DNA of 64,000 nt from Bradyrhizobium sp. 4. GTDB taxonomy: Bacteria > Pseudomonadota > Alphaproteobacteria > Rhizobiales > Xanthobacteraceae. The DNA lies in the NCBI RefSeq assembly GCF_023100905.1, contig NZ_CP064686.1, positions 806,001 to 870,000 on the forward strand. Direction: 5' to 3'. Positions 33,636 to 43,012 of this stretch are shown piece after piece. The notes below the pieces were generated by a model. The model was not told the origin of the DNA. It did not search any database and worked only from the letters and a program-made list of their open reading frames with translations. A program made the position numbers and the translations under genes. Position 1 is the first letter of the stretch; every line of letters starts with the position of its first letter.

Positions 33636-35033
33636 TTACCGCCCGCGCAGCCGGTTCAGCGCGTCGGAGGAGGCAAATCCGTCCGCGGGGACCCCGATCG
33701 AGGCCTGGAAGTTGCGCAGGGCTTCCCGGGTCTGGCCGCCGAACTGGCCGTCGGGGGTGCCCTTGTAGAAGCCGCGCTGGGCCAGCAACTGCTGGAGTTC
33801 CAGCCGCTCGGTCCGAGACAGCTCCCGTTCCTGCCGCGGCCAGGGCTGCATGAACGGCTGGCCGCCGCGCAGGCGGTCGGCGAAATGGCCGATCGCCAGC
33901 GCATAAGCCTCGGCCGGATTGTACTTCATGATGACCCGGAAGTTCTGCAGCATCAGGAAGCCGGGCCCTTGGGCACCGGCCGGCGCCAGCAGATAGGCCT
34001 TCTCGGCTGGATGCGGGAAGGGCTGGTTGGCCGGGCGCTTGAGGCCGAGCTTTTCCCATTGCGCCACCGTCATCGCCTTGGCGCGATCGGCCAGCATGTA
34101 GTTGAAGCCCTGGGGCACCACGACCTCGTAGCCCCAGGTCTGGCCGGGCTGCCAGCCGTCCTTCTTCAAATTGTTGGCGGTCGACGCAATCAGGTCGGAG
34201 GGATTGTCGACGACGTCACGCCGGCCGTCGCCGTCGCCGTCCACGGCAAAGCGCTTGAACGCGGTCGGCATGAACTGGGTCGGGCCGAAGGCGCCGGCCC
34301 AGGAGCCGCGCAATTGTTCGGGCCTGAGATCGCCGCGGTTGAGGATCTCCAGCGCGGAGAGGAATTCGTCCTTGAAGTAAGCCTGGCGGCGGCCGATGCA
34401 GGCGAGCGTCGCGGTCGATTGCAGCACGCTGCGGTCGCCCATCTGCGTCGAGTAGTTGGACTCGATGCCCCAGATCGAGGCGATGATGTAGCGATCGACG
34501 CCGGCGGCTTTTTCGGTGGCGTCGAACTGCGCCTTGTATTTGGCCAGGACCTCGCGGCCCTTGGCGAGGCGGTTGTCGTTCACGAGGATGTCGAGATAAT
34601 CCCAGATCGACTTGGTGAACTCCGGCTGCGAATCCATCAGGTCCATGATGCGCAGATCGGGCGCGAGGCCAGCCGTGAAGCGTTGGAAATTTTCCTGCGT
34701 GATGTTGCGCCGTGCGGCATCGGGCCACATGCCCGCGACGCAATTGTTGAAATTGCCCGCGGCCTCTCGGATCGCGGCGGCTGTCATCAGCGGATGACCG
34801 GAGGCGCCGTCCTCGCCGGTCCAGGGTTGAACTCCCGTTTGAGCGCCGCTGGGCCCGGGCGCTGCTGGCGAAGGCGCCTGGTTCGGGCCGGAGAAAATAC
34901 CGCCGAACAGATTTGACAGACCGTTCTGAGCCTGCGCGCCGGCGGGAAGCGGGAACAGCAGGGCGGCCGCAATCATCGTCGCACCGGTCACGGACCCGCC
35001 CCGTTTTGCCAGCCCTGCCATTGATTGCATCAT
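33636..35033 (-). CDS. MltB-type lytic murein transglycosylase with peptidoglycan-binding domain
   Basis: Predicted 465-residue secreted enzyme that cleaves peptidoglycan glycan strands. A signal peptide ends near residue 35. The SLT_2 domain occupies residues 90-390, with the catalytic Glu in IWGIESNYST near residue 190 and GAFGPTQFMPTAF further on. A PG_binding_1 domain lies at residues 400-460 (LAQRGFYKGTPDGQFGGQT). The frame opens with GTG at 35039; the ATG at 35033 is preferred because AGGTG precedes it by about eight bases. It is monocistronic. Confidence 0.9.
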   Translation of the reverse strand: MMQSMAGLAKRGGSVTGATMIAAALLFPLPAGAQAQNGLSNLFGGIFSGPNQAPSPAAPGPSGAQTGVQPWTGEDGASGHPLMTAAAIREAAGNFNNCVAGMWPDAARRNITQENFQRFTAGLAPDLRIMDLMDSQPEFTKSIWDYLDILVNDNRLAKGREVLAKYKAQFDATEKAAGVDRYIIASIWGIESNYSTQMGDRSVLQSTATLACIGRRQAYFKDEFLSALEILNRGDLRPEQLRGSWAGAFGPTQFMPTAFKRFAVDGDGDGRRDVVDNPSDLIASTANNLKKDGWQPGQTWGYEVVVPQGFNYMLADRAKAMTVAQWEKLGLKRPANQPFPHPAEKAYLLAPAGAQGPGFLMLQNFRVIMKYNPAEAYALAIGHFADRLRGGQPFMQPWPRQERELSRTERLELQQLLAQRGFYKGTPDGQFGGQTREALRNFQASIGVPADGFASSDALNRLRGR

Positions 35034-35236
35034 GTCCACACCTGTCCGGCCAAAATCCGCCCTCAGGAGGCCTGGTTACGGTTGCCAACAGCTTAACAAA
35101 GGTGAAATTTTGATGGTGGCCTTTTTCTTAACTCTGTGAGGATGAGGCCCCACATCCGCCTTTGTTGGCGGCTGCAAACAAGCTAGCAAGATGCCATTGC
35201 TCCCTTCACGTGTTCCTCAGGTATTCGATCAATCCC

Positions 35237-36112
35237 ATGAAAATCCGCAAAGCCGTATTTCCCGTTGCCGGCCTCGGCACCCGCGTCCTGCCCGCCACCA
35301 AGGCGATGCCGAAGGAAATGCTGACGATCGTCGACAAGCCGCTGATCCAGTACGTCTATGACGAGGCCCGGGAAGCCGGCATCGAGCACTTCATCTTTGT
35401 CACCGGCCGCAACAAAAGTGTCATCGAAGATCATTTCGACCGGATGTTCGAGCTCGATGCGACGCTGGCCGCGCGCGGCAAGAAGACCGAGCAGGACGTT
35501 CTGGCGCAGAACCAGCCGGAGGCCGGCGCCGTCAGCTTCACCCGCCAGCAGGCGCCGCTCGGCCTCGGTCACGCGGTCTGGTGCGCGCGCGACATCGTCG
35601 GCAACGAACCGTTCGCGGTCGTGCTGCCCGACGAACTCGTGCTCAATTCGCCCGGCTGCCTGAAGCAGATGATCGACACCGCCAGCAAGCTCGGCGAAAA
35701 ATCCAACGTCATCGCGGTCGAGGCGGTGCCTGACCATCTGACCCATCAATACGGCATCTGCGGCGTCGGCAAACGCACCGGCAAGATGTTCGAGGTCGAC
35801 GGCATGGTCGAGAAGCCGGCCAAGGGCACCGCGCCCTCCAACCTCTCGATCACCGGCCGCTACATCCTGCAGCCGGAGATCTTCAAGGTCCTTGAGACCC
35901 AGGAGCGCGGCGCCGGCGGCGAGATCCAGCTCACCGACGCCATGATCGGCCTCGCCAGATCGCAAAAATTCTACGGCGTCGAGTTCGAGGGCGAGCGCCA
36001 CGATTGCGGCTCCAAACCCGGCTTCCTCCGCGCCAATATCGCCTACGGCCTGAAGCGGCCGGAGCTGCGTGACGGGCTCATTGCGGAGATGAAGAAATAT
36101 CTGGGGCAGTAG
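35237..36112 (+). CDS. galU: UTP-glucose-1-phosphate uridylyltransferase
   Basis: Predicted 291-residue nucleotidyltransferase making UDP-glucose, precursor of exopolysaccharide and LPS. The nucleotide loop VAGLGTRVLPATKAMPKEML begins at residue 9, followed by LGLGHAVWCA, VLPDEL and GRYILQP. The start at 35237 (MKIRKAVFPVAG) places the loop at the normal distance from the N-terminus; the open frame upstream is non-coding in character. A palindromic repeat follows the stop. Confidence 0.96.
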   Translation: MKIRKAVFPVAGLGTRVLPATKAMPKEMLTIVDKPLIQYVYDEAREAGIEHFIFVTGRNKSVIEDHFDRMFELDATLAARGKKTEQDVLAQNQPEAGAVSFTRQQAPLGLGHAVWCARDIVGNEPFAVVLPDELVLNSPGCLKQMIDTASKLGEKSNVIAVEAVPDHLTHQYGICGVGKRTGKMFEVDGMVEKPAKGTAPSNLSITGRYILQPEIFKVLETQERGAGGEIQLTDAMIGLARSQKFYGVEFEGERHDCGSKPGFLRANIAYGLKRPELRDGLIAEMKKYLGQ

Positions 36113-36121
36113 CGCTCCGCT

Positions 36122-36208
36122 CGTCATTGCGAGGAGCGAAGCGACGAAGCAATCCAGGCTGCCTCCGAGGCGACAGTCTGGATTGCTTCGCTTCGCTCGC
36201 AATGACGG
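36122..36208. repeat. Palindromic repeat family 4 (CGTCATTGCGAGGAGCGAAG)
   Basis: Nearly complete 87-base palindrome with arms CGTCATTGCGAGGAGCGAAG and CTTCGCTCGCAATGACGG, and inner GCAATCCAG/CTGGATTGC pairs. It separates galU from the diguanylate cyclase gene. A truncated remnant beginning CGTCATTGCGACGAGCGTC lies at 43529-43547. Confidence 0.88.
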
Positions 36209-36218
36209 AACGAACTCC

Positions 36219-37715
36219 TCACGCCACCAGCGACAGCTTCGGCAGGCTCGCGACCACAGACTGGTTGCGGCCGCCGGCTTTTGCGGCGTAGAGGGCCTTG
36301 TCGGCGGCGGCGACCAGTAGCGGCCAGTCCATGCCCGTGGTCGGAACGAGGCTCGCGATGCCGCAGGACACCGTCGAGCTCGTGTGGTCGTCGGACCAGC
36401 CCTGCACCTTGGCGCGGATCTTCTCGGCCACCGTGAGGGCGTCGGTGACCGAGGTGCCCGGCAGCAGCACGGCGAATTCCTCGCCGCCATAGCGCGCCGC
36501 GCAATCGCCGGCGCGGCTCACCGAATCGGAAATGCAGATGGCGATGCCGACCAGCACCTGGTCGCCGGCCTGGTGGCCGAACGTGTCGTTGTAGGCCTTG
36601 AAATGATCGGCATCGATCATCAAGAGCGCGATCGGCGTCTGCTGCCGCATCGCGCGGCGCCATTCGACGTCGATCACCTGGTCGAACTTGCGGCGGTTCT
36701 TCAGGCCGGTGAGCGCGTCGGTCGTCGCCATCTCCTCGAGCTTGCGCTCGGCCTCGGCGCGCCGGCCGATCTCGCGCGCGAGCACCAGCGTCGATGCGAG
36801 CATGAACAGGCTGAGCGCCAGCACCACGGCGCCGATGCGGTAGGCTTCCCTCTGCCAGAGCTCGAACACCGCGGCCAGCGGTTTGCCCGCCACCACGAAC
36901 AGCGGACCGCTGTCGCTGCTGCGCACATAAAGTCGCGGAGTCGGATCGACCGGGCCCTGGCCCGCATAGGAGGCGCCGACCCGGAGATTTTCGGCCTTCC
37001 ATGTCCGCCGATCGTTCAGGTTGGTGCCGATCACGTCGAGGTCGAACGGGCGCCGCATCATGATGGTGCGGTCGCGCTTGAGCACGGTGATGGTGTCATG
37101 GGGATCGAGGTTCAGCCGCTCGAACAACTCGTGGAAATAGCTGAAGCGGATCGAGCCGGCGACGACCCCGAGGAAGCCTCCGTCGGTGTCGCTGATGCGC
37201 CGGCTCAGCACGATTGCATAGGCGCCGCGGAACAGCATCGGGCGGCTGATGAAGAGGCCCGTTTCGGGACTGTCGCGATGGACCCTGAAGTAATCCTCGT
37301 CGCCCCGGTTCACGACAACGGGATCGAGCGTCGAGGCGTCGATGGTCAACCGGCCGTCGGCATCGAACACCTGGATCGCGCCGAAATGCCTCGCCGTGGT
37401 CGAATGGTCGAACAGGATGAGGTGACGGATCGGCTTCGAGACCGTGGCGATTTCCGGCAGCAGCATGTTGCTGGCGACCGCCTTGAGGGCCAGATCGTAG
37501 ATCTCGATGTTGCGGCTGACGTCGGACTCGATGGTCGTCGCCAGGTTTTCCAGGGTCTGGCGGGCGAGCGCCTCCTCGCCGCGGCGCATGTCCAGCATGA
37601 CGTTGACGCAAATGGCGGAAAAGCCGATCACCGTCACCACGGACGAGATGATCAGCAGCTTCGCCGAAAGCCGCCATGGCCGTCGGGCCGTGACGTCGCG
37701 CCATCGAGACAACAT
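36219..37715 (-). CDS. Membrane diguanylate cyclase (GGEEF)
   Basis: Predicted 498-residue protein making cyclic di-GMP. TM1 lies near residues 18-40, an extracytoplasmic dCache-like domain spans about 45-280, and TM2 is near 290-312. The GGDEF domain starts near 325, with the active GGEEF near residue 409. Five residues before it, RAGD fits the RxxD product-inhibition site, so the enzyme should be active and feedback-inhibited. The sensed signal is unknown. The gene starts at 37715. Confidence 0.92.
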   Translation of the reverse strand: MLSRWRDVTARRPWRLSAKLLIISSVVTVIGFSAICVNVMLDMRRGEEALARQTLENLATTIESDVSRNIEIYDLALKAVASNMLLPEIATVSKPIRHLILFDHSTTARHFGAIQVFDADGRLTIDASTLDPVVVNRGDEDYFRVHRDSPETGLFISRPMLFRGAYAIVLSRRISDTDGGFLGVVAGSIRFSYFHELFERLNLDPHDTITVLKRDRTIMMRRPFDLDVIGTNLNDRRTWKAENLRVGASYAGQGPVDPTPRLYVRSSDSGPLFVVAGKPLAAVFELWQREAYRIGAVVLALSLFMLASTLVLAREIGRRAEAERKLEEMATTDALTGLKNRRKFDQVIDVEWRRAMRQQTPIALLMIDADHFKAYNDTFGHQAGDQVLVGIAICISDSVSRAGDCAARYGGEEFAVLLPGTSVTDALTVAEKIRAKVQGWSDDHTSSTVSCGIASLVPTTGMDWPLLVAAADKALYAAKAGGRNQSVVASLPKLSLVA

Positions 37716-37859
37716 CGTTTGCTCCCGGCACCAGTGAATGCGCCCGAAAGCTTGAGTAGTGTTTAAGCCGGGACGGCGCTGCCGGAATGAGTTAAAAATT
37801 GGTTTCCGCGGCTCACGTTTTTGGGCAAAGCGGGCCTTCGACCAGCGAAGAGGACAGCG

Positions 37860-38129
37860 GTGAACGACTACGACGCGTTGCGCGATTATCTGATGCGGCA
37901 GAAGCAGGCGGAATTCGTGCTGACCTATGAACAGATCGAAGAGATCATCGGCGCGGCCCTGCCGCGCGCGGCGAATCGTGCCTCATGGTGGGACAGCCTG
38001 CGCAGCCCGGATATCCAAATGCCGCAACGCGAAGCCTGCCTCGCCGCGGGTTTCAAGGCGATGCGGATGCCGGACGGCGAGAGCGTGCGGTTCACCAAGC
38101 TGAAGAGTGACCGGCGTAGGCCTGGGTGA
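37860..38129 (+). CDS. Small conserved DUF7662-like protein
   Basis: Predicted 89-residue cytosolic protein: NDYDALRDYLMRQ, then FVLTYEQIEEIIGAALPRAA and WWDSLRS. These match a DUF7662-type arrangement frequent in Bradyrhizobium. Function unknown. The GTG at 37860 is taken as start because GAAGAGGA lies 7 bases upstream; a TTG at 37821 is less likely. It is convergent with the GGDEF-EAL gene, whose stop is 12 bases away. Confidence 0.72.
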   Translation: MNDYDALRDYLMRQKQAEFVLTYEQIEEIIGAALPRAANRASWWDSLRSPDIQMPQREACLAAGFKAMRMPDGESVRFTKLKSDRRRPG

Positions 38130-38141
38130 GGCGAGGGGAAG

Positions 38142-41018
38142 CTAGCTCGCCGCTTCCAGGCGCACTTCCGTGAGCAGGCGCATCGCGGCGTCGGCATCCA
38201 TGGGTTCGCCGAAGGCAAACCCTTGCGCATATTCGCAGCCCATCTGGTAGAGCTCGACCGCGTCGGAATCGGTCTCGGCACCTTCGGCGACCACGTCCAT
38301 GCCGAGGTCGTGCGCGAGCGCGATGATGGACTTCAGGATCACCGGGCGGGTGCCGCGGTTGGTGGTGCGAACGAAGGACTGGTCGATCTTGATGGTGTCG
38401 AACGGGAAGCGCTGCAGATAGGCCAGCGACGAATGCCCGGTGCCGAAATCGTCGAGCGACAGCCCGGTGCCGAGCTCGCGGATCCGCGTCAGCATCTGTG
38501 CCGCGTGCTCCGGATTCTCCATCACCAACGATTCCGTCAGTTCCAGCTTCAGCGTGCCGCGCGCGACCGAGGAGCGCGACAGCACGGTGCGGATATCGTG
38601 GATCAGATCGTGGCGCAGCAATTGCCGCGAGGAGACGTTGACCGATGCGAAGATCGGCTCGCGCGAGCGCATCGCGCGCTGCCAGATCGAGAGCTGCTTG
38701 GCGGTCTGGTCGAGCACGAACATGCCGAGGTCGATGATCAGGCCGGTCTCTTCCGCGATGGTGATGAATTCCGACGGCGCCATGCGTCCGAGCTTGGGAT
38801 GATCCCAGCGCACCAGCGCCTCGAAGCCGGCGACGGAGCGGTCTTCAAGCCGCACGATCGGCTGGTACAGGATCGTGAGCTCCTGCCGCTCGATGGCGCG
38901 GCGCAGTTCGCTCTCCAGCGTCAGCCGGTCGGTCTTTCGCGCGCGCATCGCGGACTTGTAGACGTCGATGCGGTCGCCGCCGATGCGCTTGGAGTGATAC
39001 ATCGCAAGCTCGGCGTCCTTGATGATCTCGTCCGTGAGCTGAACTTGCGGATCGGACAAGGCAAGGCCGATCGAGGCCGTGAGAAATATCTCGCGTTCGT
39101 TGAAGGCGATCGGCGCGCGGATGGTCTTGCGGATGGTCTCGGCGAAGGCGGTGATGCGGGCGGGGTCCTGCTCCGACAGCAGGATCAGGCCGAACTGGTC
39201 GCCGGCGAGCCGCGCCAGCGTATCCTGCGGCTTCAGGATGCGGGTGAGGCGGCGGGCCAGCGTCAGCAGGATGGAATCGCCGACCGCGATGCCGACGGAA
39301 TCGTTGACCTGCTTGAAGCGGTCGAGGTCGATCACCATCAGCGTCGGCCGCAGCGTCGGCATGGTCTTGGCAAAATGCGCGACGGCGCCGAGGCGGTCCA
39401 TGAACAGCTTGCGGTTGGGCAGGCCGGTCAGATTGTCATGCACGGAATCGTGGAGCAGGCGCTCCTCGGCGTTGCGGAGCTCGGTGACGTCGGTGAGGGT
39501 GCCGACCACGCGCGAGACCTCGCCGTCGGAGCCGACCACCGGGCGCGCCTTCAGCGCGAACCACATGAAGTGACCGTCCGGCGTGCGCAGGCGGAAATCC
39601 TGCACCAGGCGGCCGCGGCGCTGGTCGAGCACGCTGTCGAGCGCTGCGCGAAAACGGTCCTGGTCGAGCGGGTGCAACACTTCGAGCCAGGAGGCGGCCG
39701 GACCTTCCAGCGTGCCGCGCTTGAGGCCGAGCAGGGCCTCGGTCTCGGGGCTGGTGAAGACCTTGTCGGCGGAAACGTCCCAGTCCCAGATCAGATCGCC
39801 GGAACCGGCCAGCGCCAGCGCGCGGCGCTCGATGTCGGAGACGACGCCGGTGGTGGCGCCGCCGCCGGCGAATGCATGCTGCATCACCGTGAAGCCGATC
39901 AGCATCACGATCAGCACGAGGCCGCCGAGCAGCGCAGGGCCGACGATGTCGTTGGTGACGGAGCCCGCGACCGTCATGCCGGCCGCGACCACCCAGACCA
40001 CCAGCAGGAACCAGGTCGGGATCAGCAGCACCGCGCGGTCGAAGCCGTGGGTGGAGAGATAGACGATCAGCGCGAAGCCGGCGAAGGCAATCAACACTAG
40101 CGATATGCGAGCGATGCCGGACGCCACCGCAGGGTCGAACAGGGCTAGCGCCACCAGGGAGCCCAGGAACGCGAGCCAGCCCACCGTGATGTGGGAATAT
40201 CGCACGTGCCATCGACTGAGATTGAGATAGGCGAACAGGAACACCAGCAGCGTCGCCGCCAGGATCGCCTCACCCGCCGCGCGCCAGATGCGCTCGGCGT
40301 TGTTCGACATGTCGAGCACCTTGCCCCAGAAGCCGAAATCGACGCCGATATAGACCAGCACCGCCCAGGCCAGCGCCGCGGCGGCCGGGAACATGATGCT
40401 GCCCTTGACCACGAACAGGATGGTCAGCACCAGCGCCAGCAAGCCGGAGATGCCGATCACGATGCCCTGGTACAGTGTGAACGAGTTGACCTTGTCCTTG
40501 TAGGATTCCGGCTCCCACAGATAGAGCTGCGGCAGCTTGTCGGTGCGCAGCTCCGCGACGAAGGTGACGACGGCGCCGGGATCGAGGGTGACGCGGAAGA
40601 CGTCGGCGGTCGGACTCTCCTGCCGCTCCGGCCGGTCGCCGGTCGAGGGCGTGATGGTCGCGATGCGCGACAGCCCGAGATCGGGCCACAGCAGCCCCGA
40701 AGAGACGATGCGGTAATGCGGGGCGACGATCAGGCGGTCGAGCTGGTCGTCGGTGTTGTTGGCGAGCGCGAACACCACCCAGTTCTGGCCACCCTCGCGG
40801 GCGCGCACCTCGATGCGGCGGACGATGCCGTCGGTGCCGGGCGCGGTGGAGACCTGGATGCGGTCGGCGTCGCTGCGCTGATGCTCGAGCACGCCGGTGA
40901 GGTCGATTGCGGGCGCGTCACCGCGGACGCTGACAGCGTCCAGCGCGCGCGCCGGGAACGCGCAGACGAGAATCATGAGGCCCAGCGCTATGGGCGCGAG
41001 GCACCTGATCAGACGCAA
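38142..41018 (-). CDS. GGDEF-EAL protein with degenerate GGDEF, likely phosphodiesterase
   Basis: Predicted 958-residue membrane protein. A signal sequence, a periplasmic domain (residues about 30-180) resembling 7TMR-DISM sensors, seven or so hydrophobic helices (185-380), PAS (about 455-560), GGDEF and EAL domains follow. The GGDEF site reads AGDQF near residue 604, so cyclase activity is unlikely. The EAL domain is intact: EALVRW, NVSSRQL, ELTESLVM, LDDFGTGHSSL and DQSFV. TTG at 41018 is chosen: GGAG precedes it by 8 bases, a signal peptide follows, and a longer frame to 41198 would overlap the quinone oxidoreductase gene. Confidence 0.85.
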   Translation of the reverse strand: MRLIRCLAPIALGLMILVCAFPARALDAVSVRGDAPAIDLTGVLEHQRSDADRIQVSTAPGTDGIVRRIEVRAREGGQNWVVFALANNTDDQLDRLIVAPHYRIVSSGLLWPDLGLSRIATITPSTGDRPERQESPTADVFRVTLDPGAVVTFVAELRTDKLPQLYLWEPESYKDKVNSFTLYQGIVIGISGLLALVLTILFVVKGSIMFPAAAALAWAVLVYIGVDFGFWGKVLDMSNNAERIWRAAGEAILAATLLVFLFAYLNLSRWHVRYSHITVGWLAFLGSLVALALFDPAVASGIARISLVLIAFAGFALIVYLSTHGFDRAVLLIPTWFLLVVWVVAAGMTVAGSVTNDIVGPALLGGLVLIVMLIGFTVMQHAFAGGGATTGVVSDIERRALALAGSGDLIWDWDVSADKVFTSPETEALLGLKRGTLEGPAASWLEVLHPLDQDRFRAALDSVLDQRRGRLVQDFRLRTPDGHFMWFALKARPVVGSDGEVSRVVGTLTDVTELRNAEERLLHDSVHDNLTGLPNRKLFMDRLGAVAHFAKTMPTLRPTLMVIDLDRFKQVNDSVGIAVGDSILLTLARRLTRILKPQDTLARLAGDQFGLILLSEQDPARITAFAETIRKTIRAPIAFNEREIFLTASIGLALSDPQVQLTDEIIKDAELAMYHSKRIGGDRIDVYKSAMRARKTDRLTLESELRRAIERQELTILYQPIVRLEDRSVAGFEALVRWDHPKLGRMAPSEFITIAEETGLIIDLGMFVLDQTAKQLSIWQRAMRSREPIFASVNVSSRQLLRHDLIHDIRTVLSRSSVARGTLKLELTESLVMENPEHAAQMLTRIRELGTGLSLDDFGTGHSSLAYLQRFPFDTIKIDQSFVRTTNRGTRPVILKSIIALAHDLGMDVVAEGAETDSDAVELYQMGCEYAQGFAFGEPMDADAAMRLLTEVRLEAAS

Positions 41019-41172
41019 GGTCAGTTCTCCGCGTTCGACGCAAACTCTTCGGTGCAGGCTCTTCGGTGCACGGCGTTTTCCGAACGGAACAAGGTGGTTC
41101 GGTGCGTCGCGATAGATGCCACGAAAGCAAGGAAAATCAAAGGGTTTCCGGCCTGCCCTGTGGGCCGCTGAC

Positions 41173-42171
41173 CTAGACCTCCAACACAATTTCGCCAATA
41201 TGTGCCGAGGTTTCCATCCGCCGGTGCGCGTCGGATGCCTTTTCCAGCGGGAAAGTGCTGTCCATCAGTGGCTTGACCCGGCCTTCGCGCAATAGCGGCA
41301 TCACTTTCGCCTCGATCGCGGCCACCATCGCCGCCTTGTCCGCATTACTACGGGGGCGCAGCGTCGAGCCGGTATGGGTCAGGCGCTTCACCATCACCTT
41401 GGCGATGTTGACGGTGACCTTGGGCCCGTTGAGGGTCGCGATCTGCACGATGCGGCCGTCGAGCGCGGCGGCGTCATAGTTGCGGTCGACATAGTCGCCG
41501 GCGACCATGTCGAGGATCAGATTGGCGCCGGCATTGTTCGTCTCCGCCTTGACCACGGCGACGAAGTCTTCCGTCTTGTAGTTGATGGCACGATCCGCGC
41601 CGAGCTTGAGGCAGGCATCGATCTTGTCCTGCGATCCCACGGTGACGATCACCTTCGCGCCGAACGCTTTGGCGAGCTGGATCGCCATGGTGCCGATCCC
41701 GGACGAGCCGCCATGGATCAGCAGCGTCTCGCCGGCCTTTAGGCCGCCGCGCTCGAACACGTTGTGCCAGACCGTCATCAGCGTTTCCGGCAGTGCGCCG
41801 GCTTGCTTGATCGACAGCGACGGCGGCACGCTCATCGCCTGGCCGTCCTGGGCGATGCAGTACTGCGCATAGCCGCCACCGGCGACCAGCGACATCACCT
41901 TGTCGCCGATCTTGTGCCGCTTGGCGTTGCTGCCGACGGCCACCACTTCGCCGGCGATCTCGAGGCCGGGCAGGTCGCTGGCGCCGGGCGGCGGCGGATA
42001 GGCGCCGGAGCGCTGCGCGACGTCGGGCCGGTTGACGCCGGCGGCCTGCACCTTGACCAGGATCTCGTCGGGGCCGAGCTGCGGCAGCGCCCGTTGTTCC
42101 GGCACCAGCACTTCCGGTCCGCCGGGTTTCGAGATGGCGACCACGGTCATTTGCGCGGGCAGCTTGTCCAT
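41173..42171 (-). CDS. Zinc-independent NAD(P)H quinone oxidoreductase (PIG3-like)
   Basis: Predicted 332-residue MDR-superfamily enzyme reducing quinones with NADPH. It contains the quinone reductase segments AGVNRPDVAQRSGAYP, GGGYAQYC, LIHGGSSGIGTMAIQLAKA and GATV-type nucleotide fold. Zinc-binding Cys of alcohol dehydrogenases are absent. The subgroup with GAYPPPPGASD resembles human TP53I3/PIG3. AAGGACACATC precedes the ATG at 42171. It probably detoxifies quinones or enones. Confidence 0.93.
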   Translation of the reverse strand: MDKLPAQMTVVAISKPGGPEVLVPEQRALPQLGPDEILVKVQAAGVNRPDVAQRSGAYPPPPGASDLPGLEIAGEVVAVGSNAKRHKIGDKVMSLVAGGGYAQYCIAQDGQAMSVPPSLSIKQAGALPETLMTVWHNVFERGGLKAGETLLIHGGSSGIGTMAIQLAKAFGAKVIVTVGSQDKIDACLKLGADRAINYKTEDFVAVVKAETNNAGANLILDMVAGDYVDRNYDAAALDGRIVQIATLNGPKVTVNIAKVMVKRLTHTGSTLRPRSNADKAAMVAAIEAKVMPLLREGRVKPLMDSTFPLEKASDAHRRMETSAHIGEIVLEV

Positions 42172-42282
42172 GATGTGTCCTTGAGCAAAGGTGCGGGATG
42201 GAACGAGGCCATTGCTTAGCCAGCGCGGTGCAGGCTGGCAACCGCCTCAGCCGCTTGTGATGCGAACGCAGGAGGAACCAGG

Positions 42283-42474
42283 ATGGCGATGGAAGACGAC
42301 GACCGCCCGCGCAAGAAGATCAGCCATGACATCGGACAGGATCTCTCACTCTTGTCGGTGGAGGAACTGACCGAGCGCATCGCGCTGCTCAAGGGCGAGA
42401 TCACAAGGCTGGAAGAAGCCGCAACGAAGAAGCGCGCCTCGCGCGATGCGGCGAACAGCGTCTTCAAGAAGTAG
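42283..42474 (+). CDS. DUF1192 small protein
   Basis: Predicted 63-residue protein. The DUF1192 core SVEELTERIALLKGEITRLEEA forms a coiled-coil helix, followed by a basic KKRASRDAANSVFKK tail. Its order with rcdA and rpmE is shared with other Rhizobiales in my recollection. AGGAGGAACCAGG precedes the ATG. Function unknown. Confidence 0.9.
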   Translation: MAMEDDDRPRKKISHDIGQDLSLLSVEELTERIALLKGEITRLEEAATKKRASRDAANSVFKK

Positions 42475-42490
42475 GCTCGAAACAATAGCT

Positions 42491-42628
42491 GTCGTCCCGG
42501 CGGAGGCCGGGACCCATACGCCGTGCGAGCAGTTTTACGAAGATTCGGAGTTGCCTGTTCGCGCGACGACTTTTCCCTGTGGCTATTGGCCCCGGCCCCC
42601 GTGCGCAATTGCGCACTAGGCCGGGCCG
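42491..42628. repeat. Half of a family 2 repeat plus nested 26-bp palindromic block
   Basis: 42491-42513 is the hairpin GTCGTCCCGGC/GCCGGGAC of family 2, followed by diverged sequence. At 42601-42616 lies the perfect palindrome GTGCGCAATTGCGCAC, within a GC-rich stem CGGCCCCC and TAGGCCG. The 26-base block 42596-42621 is repeated, inverted, at 57964-57989. Confidence 0.7.
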
Positions 42629-42719
42629 ACGGAGAGAATTCGTTCCGCGGGCGCACTCGGCCACCGACCGACATGGCTAACGAACCCTCAAAATATTCGC
42701 TCGTTTACTCCACATTAAG

Positions 42720-42840
42720 CTTTCGAGTTTATGACTGGGAACTGTCCTCGTTTGGACACCGAGTGGCTCCTGTCCACTCTGTTTGACGCCTCCCTGTTAT
42801 CAACTTTCAAAGCCGCCGGTTTTCCGGCGGCTCTTTTTTT
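42720..42840 (+). ncRNA. Candidate small RNA with anti-Shine-Dalgarno loops
   Basis: Three features occur in order: a hairpin TGTCC/GGACA (42743-42758); a hairpin with arms GAGTGG (42761-42766) and CCACTC (42774-42779) whose loop CTCCTGT exposes CUCCU; then a single-stranded stretch with CCTCCC (42789-42794). A terminator (arms 42811-42819 and 42824-42832, then seven T) ends it. No open frame with protein-like sequence occupies the interval. CUCCU and CCUCC loops are typical of alphaproteobacterial trans-acting sRNAs. The 5' end is unknown; 42844-43012 shows nothing obvious. Confidence 0.6.
42811..42840 (+). terminator. Rho-independent terminator of the candidate sRNA
   Basis: Nine-bp stem AGCCGCCGG with CCGGCGGCT and TTTT loop, followed by C and seven T. 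It ends 172 bases before rcdA and has no open frame directly upstream other than the candidate RNA. Confidence 0.85.
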
Positions 42841-43012
42841 GCGCCCAGCTCCGCCTTTTTGCGTCTCGCACCGGTTGAATTCCGAGCAAAGACCCGCGGA
42901 AACCATATCCATGCTTGTCACTGGACTCGGCGTCCCGCCCGCGCAATGATTTGTTCATCATAAGCCGGCGCCAAGGCCGGGCAGTCAGACAGTTGCGTAA
43001 GGGGCGTTAACC

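Noticed and set aside
42731..42949. Open frame of 72 codons overlapping the candidate sRNA
   Set aside because: It runs through the terminator hairpin and T tract, has no ribosome binding site, and is not protein-like.
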